Below are positions 32,628 to 45,069 of a stretch of DNA of 64,000 nucleotides, one piece after another (the stretch's first letter is position 1; each line of letters begins with the position of its first letter). The notes beneath the pieces were generated by a model. That model saw nothing but the letters and a program-made list of their open reading frames with translations. It was not told the DNA's origin and did no database searches. The translations under genes and the position numbers were made by a program. The stretch is from Chaetoderma sp. LZ-2023a (taxonomy: Eukaryota > Mollusca > Caudofoveata > Chaetodermatida > Chaetodermatidae), in the NCBI GenBank assembly GCA_034401795.1, contig CM067367.1:85012426-85076425 (forward strand), read 5' to 3'.

Positions 32628-34390
32628 GAGGGGAGTATCGTGTTTTCTGTATTAGTGTCAGGTTATGCGGCCTGGGTTACACGATTATAATTATTAGTAC
32701 ATCAATGCTCACGCCGTCCGTTTCAGACAACGTAATGCATGATTCGTCGATGTCGATTCCGTATGAATTTAAACTGCTTTTTTCTTCAAATCAACAAATG
32801 TAATCGATTTAGCAATAAAGTCTTTGGAATGATTTACACCACAATATTTCATAGCCGTTTGATCGTCGGCCACGATGATAATGAAAATGTAAACACCTCT
32901 CATCTCGCCGGTTTTCTTGTCGTGCGACAAATCGTGGAAATCAAATCATGTTAGATCTACACAATTTGTCGCATGCGAGTTCGTGGCATTTCGTGCAATG
33001 TAAATAGGAAATCGGTCATTGTGACATTGTTGTACAATCGACAAACCAAGACAATAGGTATAGAGATTAATGTGAATTTCATGCTACAAAAGGCATTGAA
33101 GATAATAGTTATGTGATCAATAATGATACCAGTAATAGTAATAACAATAGTGATGATAATTGAGTTGGTGATACGAATTTACTAAATTAAATAAGTATTT
33201 ACAAAAATATCAAATTATGCCAGTGGCAATTCCAGAAGAGATAGATGTAAGCGCGCGATTGCCAACACTCCTCGCATTCAGCTCGTGCTTATAATATTGT
33301 CTTGCACCATCTTATGCGAGTATTCTGTCATAATATAGAAGACAGTAGATACGTGTTATCGTATTTATAATTTTCGGTTACATCCGATAATATAATCCGA
33401 ATAATGGTGCTGTTACCATTCGGAATATAGGCTGCGGCTTGTTAGAGAATCCAATCTACAACAGATGAGTTATTTTTATCGATACCCTTCCCACTTCTAG
33501 TCATGCTTTGACATAATTTACGCGTATTGGAATTGATTTGCCACTTTGAATTCTGAATTCCTATAATGTTCAATGCAACTATATACTGTTAAGCTCTTGG
33601 ATAGCATGAAACGACTCTAACTTGTGGCTGTTGCTGCCTATATCTGTGGCACCAACAACTTCTCGTTAACCGGTCAAATTATTGAACAGAATGTTTATTA
33701 AATTGTAACTTAATCCAAGGAATCCCGTCACTAGACCTTCACCACGGCTATTGCTGCATTCATGATGAACGTACCTCATTCTGATTGTGAATACATGAGA
33801 CATTTCTTATTATGATGCTAATTACATGAGTGACAGATCGAATCGCTACATTCCTCCCAGAGGTCCATCGCCCACCCAGAGCCCCATCCGCCTCTACACC
33901 ATGCGGGGTGGTGTGGGATGGGATGGGGGATGGTGTTGGGGACATTACACAAAGACGATCTCCAGATAACCTTCCATAAAATAAAACACTAGATCCACCT
34001 CTTGTGCACGTATATTCTAGCTTATAACATACCACAACCTCTGTCGTAAGAGAACCGCATAACACGAACATGCATACACGTGGCTTATTATTTAGGATAG
34101 TGTTCAGCCCTTGTGAAATTATAATAGTTCTGATTATGCAACTACTCTTTTTTTCTGACTAACGCATTGCCTTGCCATCAACAATTAGGAATTAACAATT
34201 AGTAGACACAGTCGTGGATCTCGGCATATCAAGTAGCTTATATCGACGTGTATGGAGTAAGCGTGTTAAGTCATCTAGCATGAAACTCTATCGCACGAAG
34301 GAACTCAAGCTTCAATAGTACATAACCTATCCTTCTTGTGCAATCTAAGATACGTTTTATCAGTTCTTAAGCTACATACTTCCCATTGTC
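32628..34390. other. Intergenic DNA
   Basis: No gene recognised. There is a short inverted repeat (GTCGTGCGACAAATCGTG near 32918 against CACAATTTGTCGCATGCGA near 32960) and a decayed family 1 palindrome at about 33575-33700. A G-rich stretch at 33904-33945 has weak quadruplex potential. Confidence 0.5.
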
Positions 34391-34393
34391 TAA

Positions 34394-35260
34394 GTGGCGA
34401 TACTTCCGACGGCACACGTCAATAGACAGAATGTGAGATCATCTAATGAATTCCTTTCTGGACATCTGATTGGAAACTGGCCGGACGTTTCATGTTCATA
34501 TTTACATAACTGGCATAACGGATTGATGATCTCCTTTTTAAATCTACTGCAGCTATTGCATTCCAGTGAGAAGCTTCAATTTGAACGACACATGTGCCGC
34601 GTCTCTTTACAAAAAGAGAAGACAGCTTGTAGTCCGGGATGTGGTTTTCCTGGAATAAACGCTATTTCATTAAAGTATCTCAGTGACAATTACCAGGGTA
34701 CCGCCCTTAATATCTTTTCTTTCCACTATAACTAAATAACTTTCCCAATCAGGGACTTTCACTTATCCTTCTGTATAGGATCATATAGATATACTCCAGC
34801 ATATTCTAAGCTAAAGTGTGGCATGCTTTTTTGTAACTCCTTAAATAGTTGTGACTTTAAACATACTTTAGAGACAGTTGTCGCCTACCAATTTTCCTTT
34901 CCAGTTATGATTCTGGCAGATTACAGATGGAATTAACGAATATACCTGGCTTAAGCAGCATGCGTGCTTCAACTGGGAGAACGCCCGTTAAAATATATAT
35001 TGCTTACTCAGCTGTTGTTGCTTCAGAAGCCGCTTTTGTACTTCTCCATATTGGCCATGTGCGCATACCAGGTAATATGCATTCTAAACCGTAAGTTGGG
35101 AGTGGCGCTATGTAGATCTTATAAAGGTGAATACTCGTATCCGAAGCTAGACCATTGTGCCAATGGAATCCTGATGAAAAAAGAGTGCACGCTGCTCGGT
35201 GTGCCTTCTTCATGGTGTTGCCCATATTATGCACTGTGTTTTTGTTCAATTATGAACATC
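34394..35260 (-). mobile_element. LINE C-terminal fragment (post-RT region), broken
   Basis: On the minus strand about 35110-35250 encodes IHLYKIYIAPLPTYGLE, the post-RT motif common in LINE polymerases. About 34960-35000 encodes ILTGVLPVEARML, and 34500-34600 encodes a Cys-rich LCQLCKYEHET stretch like the zinc finger near LINE C-termini. The order along the strand is right for one element. Frame changes and stops show it is inactive. The clade is not determined. Confidence 0.6.
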
Positions 35261-35929
35261 GTGTTACTCCCAAGTGGACACTAGCCGTGTCAACAAGCAT
35301 CTGCTGATCTTCTAAGAGGAATTCTTCGGCAGAGTTATCTTTAGAAGTCGGGCATATTGAAATATAAACTCCTTTCATAGTCTGAAGTTGACATGTCTCA
35401 ATGTTAACAAACACTACTCTAATGTTGAGAAGTTCCTGTATAGCTACACTTGTAGTACTCATCAAGGAAACGTCACACACGCAGGAACTATGATTGCTTA
35501 GGGAGGTTCCAATATATGTTCCTATATTAGTAGTTCCTAATCTAACAAATAAGGTATTTATATACATGGTGATTAGAGGTATGTACTAAGAATTCGATCT
35601 TGGCTAATACCATTGGATATCTCAATGGAGTATATTTGTGGGCCATTGCACTTGATCACTGACGTGGCACCTAAATGGATGCTTACTTTGCACTAATTTC
35701 TGCTGCTTGTCGTTTATTCACATAAATGATATGCTCGACTATCTCTTCTATGACAGATAACCAACTCTGTTAAAGATACCTCTTGTGCGCACATGCGAGG
35801 TACTGTGTGACCCTTTGTGATTTTAAATGACTATATGGTTGGCCAGTAAGCATTACGGTTAAAAGCCGCCACGACATAATTCCACCGTGTATCAAAAATC
35901 CACTATCGTGGAAGCCTTACCGGCAAATT

Positions 35930-36050
35930 TGCATTTTTGTCCTGTGGCGTTGGTGTGGTGGAACCATATGTGGTCTATGATGCCAGGCGCTGTCGCTAGT
36001 TGTGGGTTCGATTCCCCTCCATTGTTAAATACCGTAATGCCACGAATGCC
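35930..36050 (+). mobile_element. Possible tRNA-derived SINE head
   Basis: TGTGGCGTTGGTGTGG is A-box-like and GGGTTCGATTCCC at about 36003 is a perfect B-box core, about 60 bp apart as in Pol III SINE heads. It does not fold as a functional tRNA by eye. 35300-35929 and 36051-36325 hold nothing else. Confidence 0.35.
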
Positions 36051-36329
36051 ACGAATTGTTGTACAACTATATAGGGTGTATGGTATCATCTGGTTTCAAA
36101 AGAAGTATAACAGATTTTGGTGGTCAAGATGTCAAATGACTGCATGATTTAGAGATGAACTCCAACAAATATTCTCACATAACCTATAGATTGTATATGT
36201 GAAAGTTTGCTCAACGTAAATAGCGTTAGTCTTGTTAACCCTGTAAACCTGACAGCGACCTATGCCAGTAATACCTTACAGGCAAACTAGTTTAGAAATA
36301 TACAACACACCTTCTGCACAATAAAGGGG

Positions 36330-36700
36330 TTCATATCTAGCTATACCCCTCCCATTTCTAGCTAGCAGAATCCTAATTTCAAGTTAACTATATAGGTAAG
36401 CTGTTGAATATATTGACACCAATATATCTGGGTGCCTTTGCTGCCTATGGCGGAAACAGCGCCCATCCACTCAAATAAGCTTCAAAGTATTCAACAAAAT
36501 GTGTATTAAATCGTAGGCGCTAAATCCATCGGAAACACACGATTCAAACATTTGACGAACAATTGCAGCTTCATGTTGGATTATTTCTGTCAATTATGAT
36601 TGTGACATCAACCTACACGTGACAGGATTGATTATGATGTCATACACTTGGTTGCCAGATCAGATGCATCCATTCTCTTGACCTGTGGACATATGCATGC
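36330..36700 (+). mobile_element. Palindromic MITE family 1, divergent subfamily
   Basis: CTAGCTATACCCCTCCCATT, AGGTAAGCTGTTGAATAT, tip GCTGCCTATGGCGG, CAAAGTATTCAACAAAATGTG and then GATTATGATGTCATACACTT. 36701-37369 holds no gene. Confidence 0.6.
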
Positions 36701-37369
36701 CCAGAGTTGACGTGCTAAAATGTATCACCCTTGAGTAATTTCTCCAGGTGGTGATAAAAATATCATGCGATCAACTATAATATCATATATGATAATCCCA
36801 CTCACTTTATTGGATGTGTGTGGGTCTCAAGGCAGGTGGGGTGAGTTGTATTGAAACTGTGATTTAGCTAGGCGATGCCATAAATAGACATAACTATAAG
36901 ACCCCACCCCCTTAGACAATTCCTAGAAAATACAATCAGACCAGTAGGGGGTTTGATTTATCTTTTATTAATTACCGCATGCAAAGAGATTACCGGGAAG
37001 TAATGTACGTCTGCAATCCGCTCACGCAGGTATAGATAACAGATATAAGATAATACTTAGAGATTAAAATATGTTATCTCTACTTACTCCTATTGGCCCC
37101 TGAATTCTCAGAATATGTTAATGTAACTATACAGGCATGTTGTTGTATATATCGAAATAAATGTACACAATTCAGTTGCTGCCACTGGCACTTACCACTA
37201 TAATGTCAATCTTTTATTGTCTACTCTGTCAATAGCAAAGAAACTCGGGTACATTTCCCAACACTTTTAATGGATGATGTCTCCGACCGCAACGTCGTCC
37301 GCGACCATCTTTTTAATTTGATTTTAAAATTATAAGTTTTGACATCAGAGTGGTACGGGTAAATGAGGA

Positions 37370-37567
37370 AAGATGACAAAGACGACAAAGACGACAAAGA
37401 CAAATTCGACGAGAAAGACACACCCGACTACAAAGACAAAGACAAAGACGTCACGGATGACAAAGACAAAGATAAATGAGACGACAAAGAGGGCGACAAA
37501 GACGACGATTGCAAAAAAGACAAAGTCAACGGTGACAAAGAAAACGACAGCAACCACAAATTGAAAG
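37370..37567. repeat. GACAAA-type minisatellite
   Basis: Repeats of GACAAAGAC and GACGACAAA (6-9 bp). One frame encodes Thr/Lys repeats and another Asp/Lys, and neither has gene-like features. 37568-37915 holds AT-rich DNA. Confidence 0.8.
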
Positions 37568-37915
37568 ACATGTTATAGAACTACAAATGTATTTAATTCT
37601 GTTTATATCAATTACTTAATTTGGCTGGTCAAACGATGGTAGCTCCTTTAAACGGTGGTTTTATGAGCACCCATCTTCACAAACTCCCAAAATAATGTAT
37701 CATATAAAATTAGCTGCTTTAAGCGACCACCAATTTAATGGCATTACTTTACTATTCATAGCGCGTTATAAACAGATTTTCCTCTATTTGTATTAAGGAC
37801 GGTCAGACATATAGGACATGGCACAACACGGCACGAGACGACTGACCGATACGACACGACACGTTTTTATCTTGCTGACACACACGCTACACGGCAAGCG
37901 CTACGTGATTGAATC

Positions 37916-37918
37916 AAT

Positions 37919-38003
<85 letters not shown>

Positions 38004-38078
38004 CAGCAGCAGTAGCAGTAGTAGTAGTAGTAGTAGTAGTAGTAGTTGTTGTAGTAGTAGTAGTAGTAGCACCAGCAG

Positions 38079-38120
<42 letters not shown>

Positions 38121-38158
38121 TAGTAGTAGTAGTAGTAGCAGTAGTAGTAGTAGTAGTT

Positions 38159-38204
<46 letters not shown>

Positions 38205-38238
38205 CACCAGCAGCAGCACCAGCAGCAGCACCAGTAGC

Positions 38239-38274
<36 letters not shown>

Positions 38275-38282
38275 CGTAGTAG

Positions 38283-38373
<91 letters not shown>

Positions 38374-38374
38374 C
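37916..38374. repeat. (AGT)n array, left of the LINE
   Basis: About 456 bp of AGT repeats with internal blocks of AGC and ACC (AGCACCAGCAGCAGCACC near 38068 and 38204). It ends at the exact start of the LINE. Open frames through it (poly-Ser, poly-Leu) are artefacts. Confidence 0.95.
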
Positions 38375-38795
38375 GAAGTGAACGCACGCGTTTATTTAGC
38401 TCTGCAATTGCTGCCCGAATTTGCTAGTTTCTAGCGCGATTTTGTAGATAAATTTTATACATATATTTCGTATTAGTATTTCCTTTCAAACTTTATATTT
38501 AATTTGTAAATTCTTGTCTTGGATGGAGCGCATTTTGTGTCTCTATTTTCTAAAGGCATTCCTCTTAGCTGGCGGTTTTCGCCATTTAATAGGGCTCCTC
38601 TTACTGTGGTCAATGCAATACATTTCTCCCCGCGCCGGTCTGCTATTTCTATAGATCGTAGGCTAGCGCATTGTATTTGGCAAGATCGCTTGCGTGAGTG
38701 GATTTAATTCCTTTGTCATTTGTAAGCACACGCCTAGTTCTTTAACTATATTACTCCTTATAGTCAGTTGGCTGTCCCCGGTCAACTCGAACAGA

Positions 38796-38996
38796 CTAAC
38801 AAATATATGACTTGACTATTTAATCATATATTTGTTAGCATACTTTAATCGGCTAGGTGTTAGTGAACCACTTAGAAAGTGGTTCAAACTAACAAATATA
38901 CGACTGTACTCTCTATTCGTATATTTGTTGGTAGACGTCAGGGTTTCAAAAGGGGACACTATTTATTTAGTGTTTAGCTCTTTCCCCGACGTCTTG
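38796..38996 (+). promoter_or_regulatory. Structured 5' UTR of the LINE: tandem covarying hairpins
   Basis: Hairpin 1: CTAACAAATATATGA (38796-38810) pairs with 38824-38838. Hairpin 2: CTAACAAATATACGA (38889-38903) pairs with 38917-38931. Each has a 15-bp stem and a 13-nt loop. Between them GAACCACT/AGTGGTTC (38865-38885) makes an 8-bp stem. Further on, ACACTA/TAGTGT and GACGTC/GACGTC pair between about 38934 and 38993. The T-A pair at stem position 13 of hairpin 1 is C-G in hairpin 2, a compensatory change. Confidence 0.75.
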
Positions 38997-39056
38997 GTGT
39001 TATATATTTGTATTATATATTGTAGTAGTATGGGGTTCCTCTTTTTATAAAACACC

Positions 39057-40466
39057 ATGGCAACCTCATATAAGCGTACCCTGAGTCTTAAAATCACGAC
39101 AAAGGCTTGGGGTATTTCGGCAATTGAGGTGTATCATGGGTTGAAGGATGTAGTTGGGGCAGGGCTACGGGTCCTTCAAGGTCTCGTTAATGTTTCCAAA
39201 TCTGTATGGAATGTCACCGTAGTTAATGAAAGTGTGAAGGAAAAGTTGCTCGACGAGGTCCTTGTCGTGAAGGGTGAGGTGTGTAATGTGGAGGAAATAG
39301 ATTCTGATCGTCTATTAGTCAAGATGAAGGTTCCATTAGAGATCCCAGATGAACGGGTTATCACTGAATTGATCAAGTATGGCAAAGTGGACAAAGTAGA
39401 ACACGAGACCTATCCATTTGATCGAACCTTAGAAAATGGCATCAGAAGAATTTGGTTTGAAAAGGTAGAACAACCTCTCCCAAGCAAGGTCACCATAGAT
39501 GGTCGATTTATCTTGCCATTATGGTACAGGGGGCAAATCAAAGAGTGTAGAATCTGCTTAAGCACAGAACATCTTGCAACAGATTGCCCTAACAAAAACA
39601 AATGTCTAGTTTGTGGATCATCTGATCATTTTAAGTGGCGATGCCCGCAGAACAAATATGTCAAAAAGGGTGCTGATAAAAGTGCAGAGCAAGTTGTCTC
39701 TAAAGAGAATGTCATAGAACCGGTAGCTGCTGAGATTGTAGCGGAAATTCATACTAATGGGAAGCACGCTGCTAAGGAAAATGTCATCGAACCAGTAGTT
39801 GCTGAGATTGTAGCTGAAGTCCATGTTAATGAGAAGCATGGGGAAAAAACTAAGAATTCAATCGCTGTAGTTGCAGGCGATGAAATAGAGGTTCTAGATG
39901 AGGGGCTAAGTCTTACCCCAGTAACAAGTCAATCCAAGTTTGGTGACAGAGAGGCTAATTCCACACAAGTTGAAGATGATGATCAATACCCTCTGGAAGA
40001 GAGTTTTAATTTAGGACAAGTAAAATTCAGGTCGCAAGATACTGAAACTAACTTTGAATTTCCACTGAGTACACTCAATCTAGACGATTTAAATAATATA
40101 GAGAAAGTAATTGGTGTCTCGGATCGATTGAGTGGAACAAAGCGACAGAAAGATGGAGAGAGTTCTGAATCAGAAATAGAGGAAAGTGATATAGAAGACG
40201 ATAATATGTCAGTCGCTGAATCTGATATATCCATTCAAACACAGAGTTCTAAATCACCTGATGAAATGGTCATGTACAGGTCAGAGGCAGGAGAGGTGTT
40301 AGTTCCATATGTGACGGCAAATGGTGTTAAATATAGGCATCTGCGTCATGATTCAGATATATTAAAATATAAGCATTTGGAAAAAGTTGAGCTAAGTAAT
40401 GCAGCGTTTGTGAGTAAAATAGGTAAATGGTCTAAGAGAGGGTCGAAAAAAACAAAATCTAGTTAG
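39057..40466 (+). CDS. LINE ORF1: nucleic-acid-binding protein with two CCHC zinc knuckles
   Basis: 469 codons, intact from ATG to TAG. The N-terminal ~160 residues contain a region like the RRM-type ORF1 fold of Tx1-like elements (VPLEIPDERVITELIKYGKV, then a stretch ending LPLWYRGQ). Two knuckles of CX2CX4HX4C begin at residue 164 (39546) and a few residues after its end. A tandem 24-residue repeat (KENVIEPV ... AEIVAE core) is encoded at 39702-39773 and 39774-39845. The rest is acidic and Ser-rich, ending in a basic tail (KRGSKKTKSS). The expected role is to bind the element RNA and accompany ORF2 protein. It ends 7 nt before ORF2, so ORF2 may be translated by termination-reinitiation. Confidence 0.85.
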   Translation: MATSYKRTLSLKITTKAWGISAIEVYHGLKDVVGAGLRVLQGLVNVSKSVWNVTVVNESVKEKLLDEVLVVKGEVCNVEEIDSDRLLVKMKVPLEIPDERVITELIKYGKVDKVEHETYPFDRTLENGIRRIWFEKVEQPLPSKVTIDGRFILPLWYRGQIKECRICLSTEHLATDCPNKNKCLVCGSSDHFKWRCPQNKYVKKGADKSAEQVVSKENVIEPVAAEIVAEIHTNGKHAAKENVIEPVVAEIVAEVHVNEKHGEKTKNSIAVVAGDEIEVLDEGLSLTPVTSQSKFGDREANSTQVEDDDQYPLEESFNLGQVKFRSQDTETNFEFPLSTLNLDDLNNIEKVIGVSDRLSGTKRQKDGESSESEIEESDIEDDNMSVAESDISIQTQSSKSPDEMVMYRSEAGEVLVPYVTANGVKYRHLRHDSDILKYKHLEKVELSNAAFVSKIGKWSKRGSKKTKSS

Positions 40467-40473
40467 CTTAATA

Positions 40474-43400
40474 ATGGCGGTTTTACACAGCATTTTATTA
40501 CCTTTTATGCTAATTTGCACACTCAATTGTAGAGGCTTAAATAGTGACATAAAGCAACGTCATTTACTAGAGACTCTGAAAAATGAGCAGATTGACATTG
40601 CTTTGATACAGGAAACAAAAATTCAGAAGTCAGAATTATACGATAATTTAGAAAAGATTTCTGGATCCAGAATATTTTATTCGTTATCTCAAGATAATAG
40701 TGCAGGCGTAGCAATTGTTATACTCCCTCGTTGTTCAGCCTATGTAAATATAATCTCTTCAGTATCAGGTGCAAATGGTCGCTGGGTGAGAGTCACGCTA
40801 GATATACAACAAACACGTATCACGTTGCTGTGTATATATGCACCTACATCTCATCAACTACGTCGTAATTTTTTTAAGGAGATGTCTAAAACAGCACTAG
40901 ATAACATCACTGAAAACTTAGTAATGGGTGGTGACTTTAATTGTGTCTTAGACAAAGAAAATGACAGGAATGCAACTTCAACTTATACTGATACATCACA
41001 TAGACTCTTAAAAGAAATATGTGATAATGAAAATTTAGTGGACACCTATAGAATATCAAAACCTCATAGTAAAGATCTCACATGGTTTTCGGTAGATGGT
41101 AAAGTTGGTTCAAGGATCGACAGAATTTATGTGAATAGTTTGTTAACAGGGTACTGGAGAGATGTTCATATTAAGCCAGTTGCATTCTCTGATCATAACA
41201 TGGTTTGTGTAACCTTTGCCAATGCTGACTGGGTAACAAAAGGGGTCGGGTTTTGGAAATTAAACACAACACTGTTGGGAGAAGAATTTTATAAGAATAA
41301 TATAGAGAGTTGTTGGCAACATTGGATTAATAGGAAAGCATCATATAAGAGCACATTGCAATGGTGGGAGGATGTTAAACTGGATTTAAAGTATGTTTCC
41401 CGAAAGTATGCTATTAGAAAAGCACAGGAAATACGCAAACGCAAGAAAACACTTCATCGATCACTGATGAAAATTAATGCTAAAGTAAATAATGGTGAAG
41501 AGAATTATTATGAATTATTGGTTAAAATTAAAAGTAAAATAAGAGATATAGAACACTATGAGTTTGAGGGTGCAAAAATTAGAGCAAGAGCCCAGATGCA
41601 CGCAGAAGGGGAAAAGCCAACCCGATATTTTTGCGCATTAGAAAAAGCACGGGCAATAGATACGGTGATGTGCTCATTAAACATGCCGGATGGTTCAACC
41701 GTCTTTACCAACAATGAAATGAGTACTATTGTATGCAATTACTATGAGTCATTGTACAAGTCAGAGGGAATTGATGAAGATGCAAAATTGGATTTGTTAG
41801 CAAATATAGACAAAAAGGTGTCAGACACAGGCAGTGAATTTTGTGATCAACCCTTAACACTAGAAGATTTAACTAAATCCCTTAAAGGTATGAAACTAGA
41901 AAAATCACCGGGGTGTGATGGCCTTCCAGTTGAATTTTACCAAACGTTTTGGCACCTTGTAGGTCCAATAATGGAAGAATTAGGCACTGAAATTTTTTAG
42001 AAAGGCCATTTACCACCAACTATGGCTAGGGCATACGTAAGGCTAATATATAAAGGAAATGACAGACGTCTAATTCAGAACTACAGACCAATTTCTCTAC
42101 TATGTGTAGACTACAAAATAATATCCAGAGCACTAACATTGAAACTAGGTAGTGTTTTAGGAGAAATCATTGGAACAGAGCAGACATGTGCTGTACCCAG
42201 GAGGACAATTCTAACCAATACCATGGTAATAAGAGACCTTATACAATTGGTTGAGAAGGATAGCATCCCTTCAGCTGTGATTGCCTTGGACAATGAAAAG
42301 GCATTTGACCGTGTGGAATGGGATTTTCTTTTTAATTCTTTGCAATCGTTTGGGTTAGGCTCAAACTTTATTAAATGGGTAAAGATTTTATATACGGATA
42401 TCAAGAGTAGCTATTTAGTGAACAATCAATTATCCAGAGAAATTGTCTTAGAACGTGGGGTTAGACAGGGGTGTTCCCTATCGCCATTATTATTTGTTAT
42501 TGTGATGGAATCACTTGGCATAGCATTGAGGCAAAATAATAACTTTCAAGGCATATGTATTCGTGGCATAGAAAGACCACTTAAGCTGTCACAATATGCT
42601 GATGACACAACTGTGTTTACCAGTTCAAACAATGATTTTGCAATTTTAAACCACGTACTAGAAAAGTTCCAAAATGCATCTGGTTTGAAAATCAATAAAG
42701 GAAAATCCAAAGGATTATTTCTGGGGCCATGGAAAGAGCGGAATGACCAGCCACTTGAAATCAATTGGTCTAATGATACCATTAAGATTTTAGGCATCTA
42801 TTTTGGCAGGAAACCGAATACAATACAAAATTGGAATGAACGAGTATCTGAGCTTAAGAGAATATTAGCAAATTGGAAGCGTCGTCGTCTTTCAATCTTT
42901 GGTAGAGTGTTTGTTGTCAACAACTTGGCATTATCTGGGCTATGGTATACAGCATCGGTTGTACACATGTCAAAACATGTAGAAAAGGAGGTTAATGAGT
43001 TGATATTGTCATTCATATGGGAAGAAAAGAATCATTTAGTTTCCCATCGTGTTCTCAATAATGCTAAGTTAGAAGGAGGACTTGATTTAATTGATATTAC
43101 AGTGAAATGTGTTTCTTTAAGGTTAAAATTTTTGGATGATCTTATTACATCAGATGAGACGTGGGCATGTGTTTCACGAGCTCTCATGGAGAGAATTGTA
43201 GAACCATTTCTGGCGGAGCATGTGTTTACCTCAAAGAAGCCACCTCCGAATAGCCAAATGATACCAGATGTGTTTAAAGATCAAGTTAAGGGGTTAGAAA
43301 TATTTGACAGATACATGCCTCCACCTACGTGCTGGAAGGAAGTACTAGAACAGCAATTGTGGGGCAATAGTAATATATGTTATAACAATGCAGTACTTTA

Positions 43401-44337
43401 TCTACCGTCCTTTGCAAAATATGGCATTCAACATTTATCGGATATGATACACCCTCAAACACGTAGATGGATTTCAATGCAAGACGTAGCTAGAAAAACA
43501 CATATGAGGCATATAGATGTCCAGCGGTTGCTAAATAAAATAAAACATGCTGTACCAATTGAATGGTTTCGTCTGCCAAATGTAAATAATAATAGTTTGA
43601 CTCCACAACCCGCATTAGTTCTTGATGATGAGATGTTAAAATACAAGATGAGATCCAAGGAATGGTACCATATTATGAGACGAAAACAAGTAACACCTCC
43701 CATAGCAATTAGGAGATGGGATGACTCAAGCTATAAACCATCCAGTTGGAAAAATGTATGGAAAATCTTACATTCTCCATCCATACCAAATATGGCTCGT
43801 GATTTATTGTGGCGATTACTACATCGACGTCTATGGGTGGGACACTTGACATACAAGTGCAATATTACGACTTCTGATAGGTGTTACTTATGTCAAACAG
43901 ACGAGGAAACAATCGAGCATTTATTTGTGGAATGTCCAATATCATCACAATTTTGGGACTATATCAGCCAAATCTTGGCAAAATTTGGAGCGAAGCCCAT
44001 TGTTCTAGACACGCATGTAGTCTTATTTAGAGAATTTGGATCAAGCGGTGTAAATATCATAAAGTCTGAAAGGACTATTTTAATAACAATACTAACCATA
44101 GGTGTTTGGGCCATTTGGAAACATCGGTGTGCACAGACGAAAAATCCATCTATGGGCAATCACAATAGAGCAATAAAGGCAATATTTCGTTCATTGCTGC
44201 TGAATCATATTCCTTGCGAATATTTTAGATTAAAGCAGCATGGTAAAGAAAAAGTATTCAAGGACATATGGTGCAAAACAAACATAGTTTCAATAGAGTT
44301 GGGAGCTGTAAAAATAAATGAGCCTGCACTAGCTTAA
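40474..44337 (+). pseudogene. LINE ORF2: APE endonuclease, reverse transcriptase, zf-RVT; one internal TAG
   Basis: A single frame of 1287 codons broken only by TAG at 41998-42000; the frame is unchanged on both sides. The endonuclease (40510-41220) shows TLNCRGL, IQETK, IYAPT, GGDFN, SRIDRIYV and SDHNMV. The RT has NYRPISLLC, ALDNEKAFDRVEW, GVRQGCSLSPLLF and YADD (42595-42606). Then come a thumb region (FGRVFVVNN) and, near 43870-43960, a zinc-binding zf-RVT block (CYLCQTDEETIEHLFVEC). All catalytic motifs seen are present. The protein would nick the target and reverse-transcribe the element RNA in place. The TAG sits between the endonuclease-linker and RT fingers and would prevent full-length protein, so this copy is probably newly dead. 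Confidence 0.85.
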
Positions 44338-44568
44338 ATCATTTAATTACTACAGCTGATTTATCTGTGTCTTTTAATTAATCTGTGTCATGTAATTCAT
44401 TTTAGTCTGCACTTTGATATTGTTATGTTTAATAATTCATGTTAAGAAATAAACAGACTGGGGTAATTTAATAATCAATCGATAAAGTAATTTGCCATTG
44501 AATTATAAAATTGTCCCAGGTAATTTTAGGAATTTGCACAGAGTTTTATAGGGTTATTTGTTCCCGGG

Positions 44569-45069
44569 TAATTTACAAAACCTTACAACAAAGTAAATCA
44601 AAAATGGAAACAAGGGCGCCATCCATTTCCATCTATTTTTCTGTAATTTTCCTGCTGACTATATATGTTATGCTACCTGAATGCTACTACGCCCGCTGAT
44701 CTTTAAGACTCAGCCCACTGGCGTCAATGATTGACTTATTTGTCATTGATTGACGAGTCACTTTTCATTTGTTGAATAGTTGCACTCGCCACACGGGTCT
44801 ACTACCACACATGGATTGAATGGTAATTTACAAAACCTTATAATAAAGTAAATTGAAAATGTAAACAAGAGGGCCATCAATTTTTCTGGAATTTTTCTGC
44901 CGACTATATGTATTATACTAGCCAAATGCTACTACGCCCGCTGATCTTTAGAGAATCAGCCCACTGGCGTCAATGATTGACTTATTTGTCATAGATTGAC
45001 GAGGCACTTTTCATTTGTTGGATAGTTGCACTCGCCACACGGGTCTACTACTACACCTGGGTTGAATAG
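44569..45069 (+). repeat. Tandem duplication in the LINE 3' UTR
   Basis: Two units, 44569-44823 (255 bp) and 44824-45069 (246 bp), share TAATTTACAAAACCTTA, GCTACTACGCCCGCTGATC, ATTGACTTATTTGTCAT and CACTCGCCACACGGGTCTAC. They are about 85-90% alike by eye. Tandem 3' UTR units may be a feature of the family. Confidence 0.8.

Noticed and set aside
37373-37564. Thr/Lys-rich protein
   Set aside because: It is a frame through a 6-9-bp minisatellite.
37909-38427. Long poly-Ser and poly-Leu open frames
   Set aside because: They are pure products of the AGT microsatellite on either strand.
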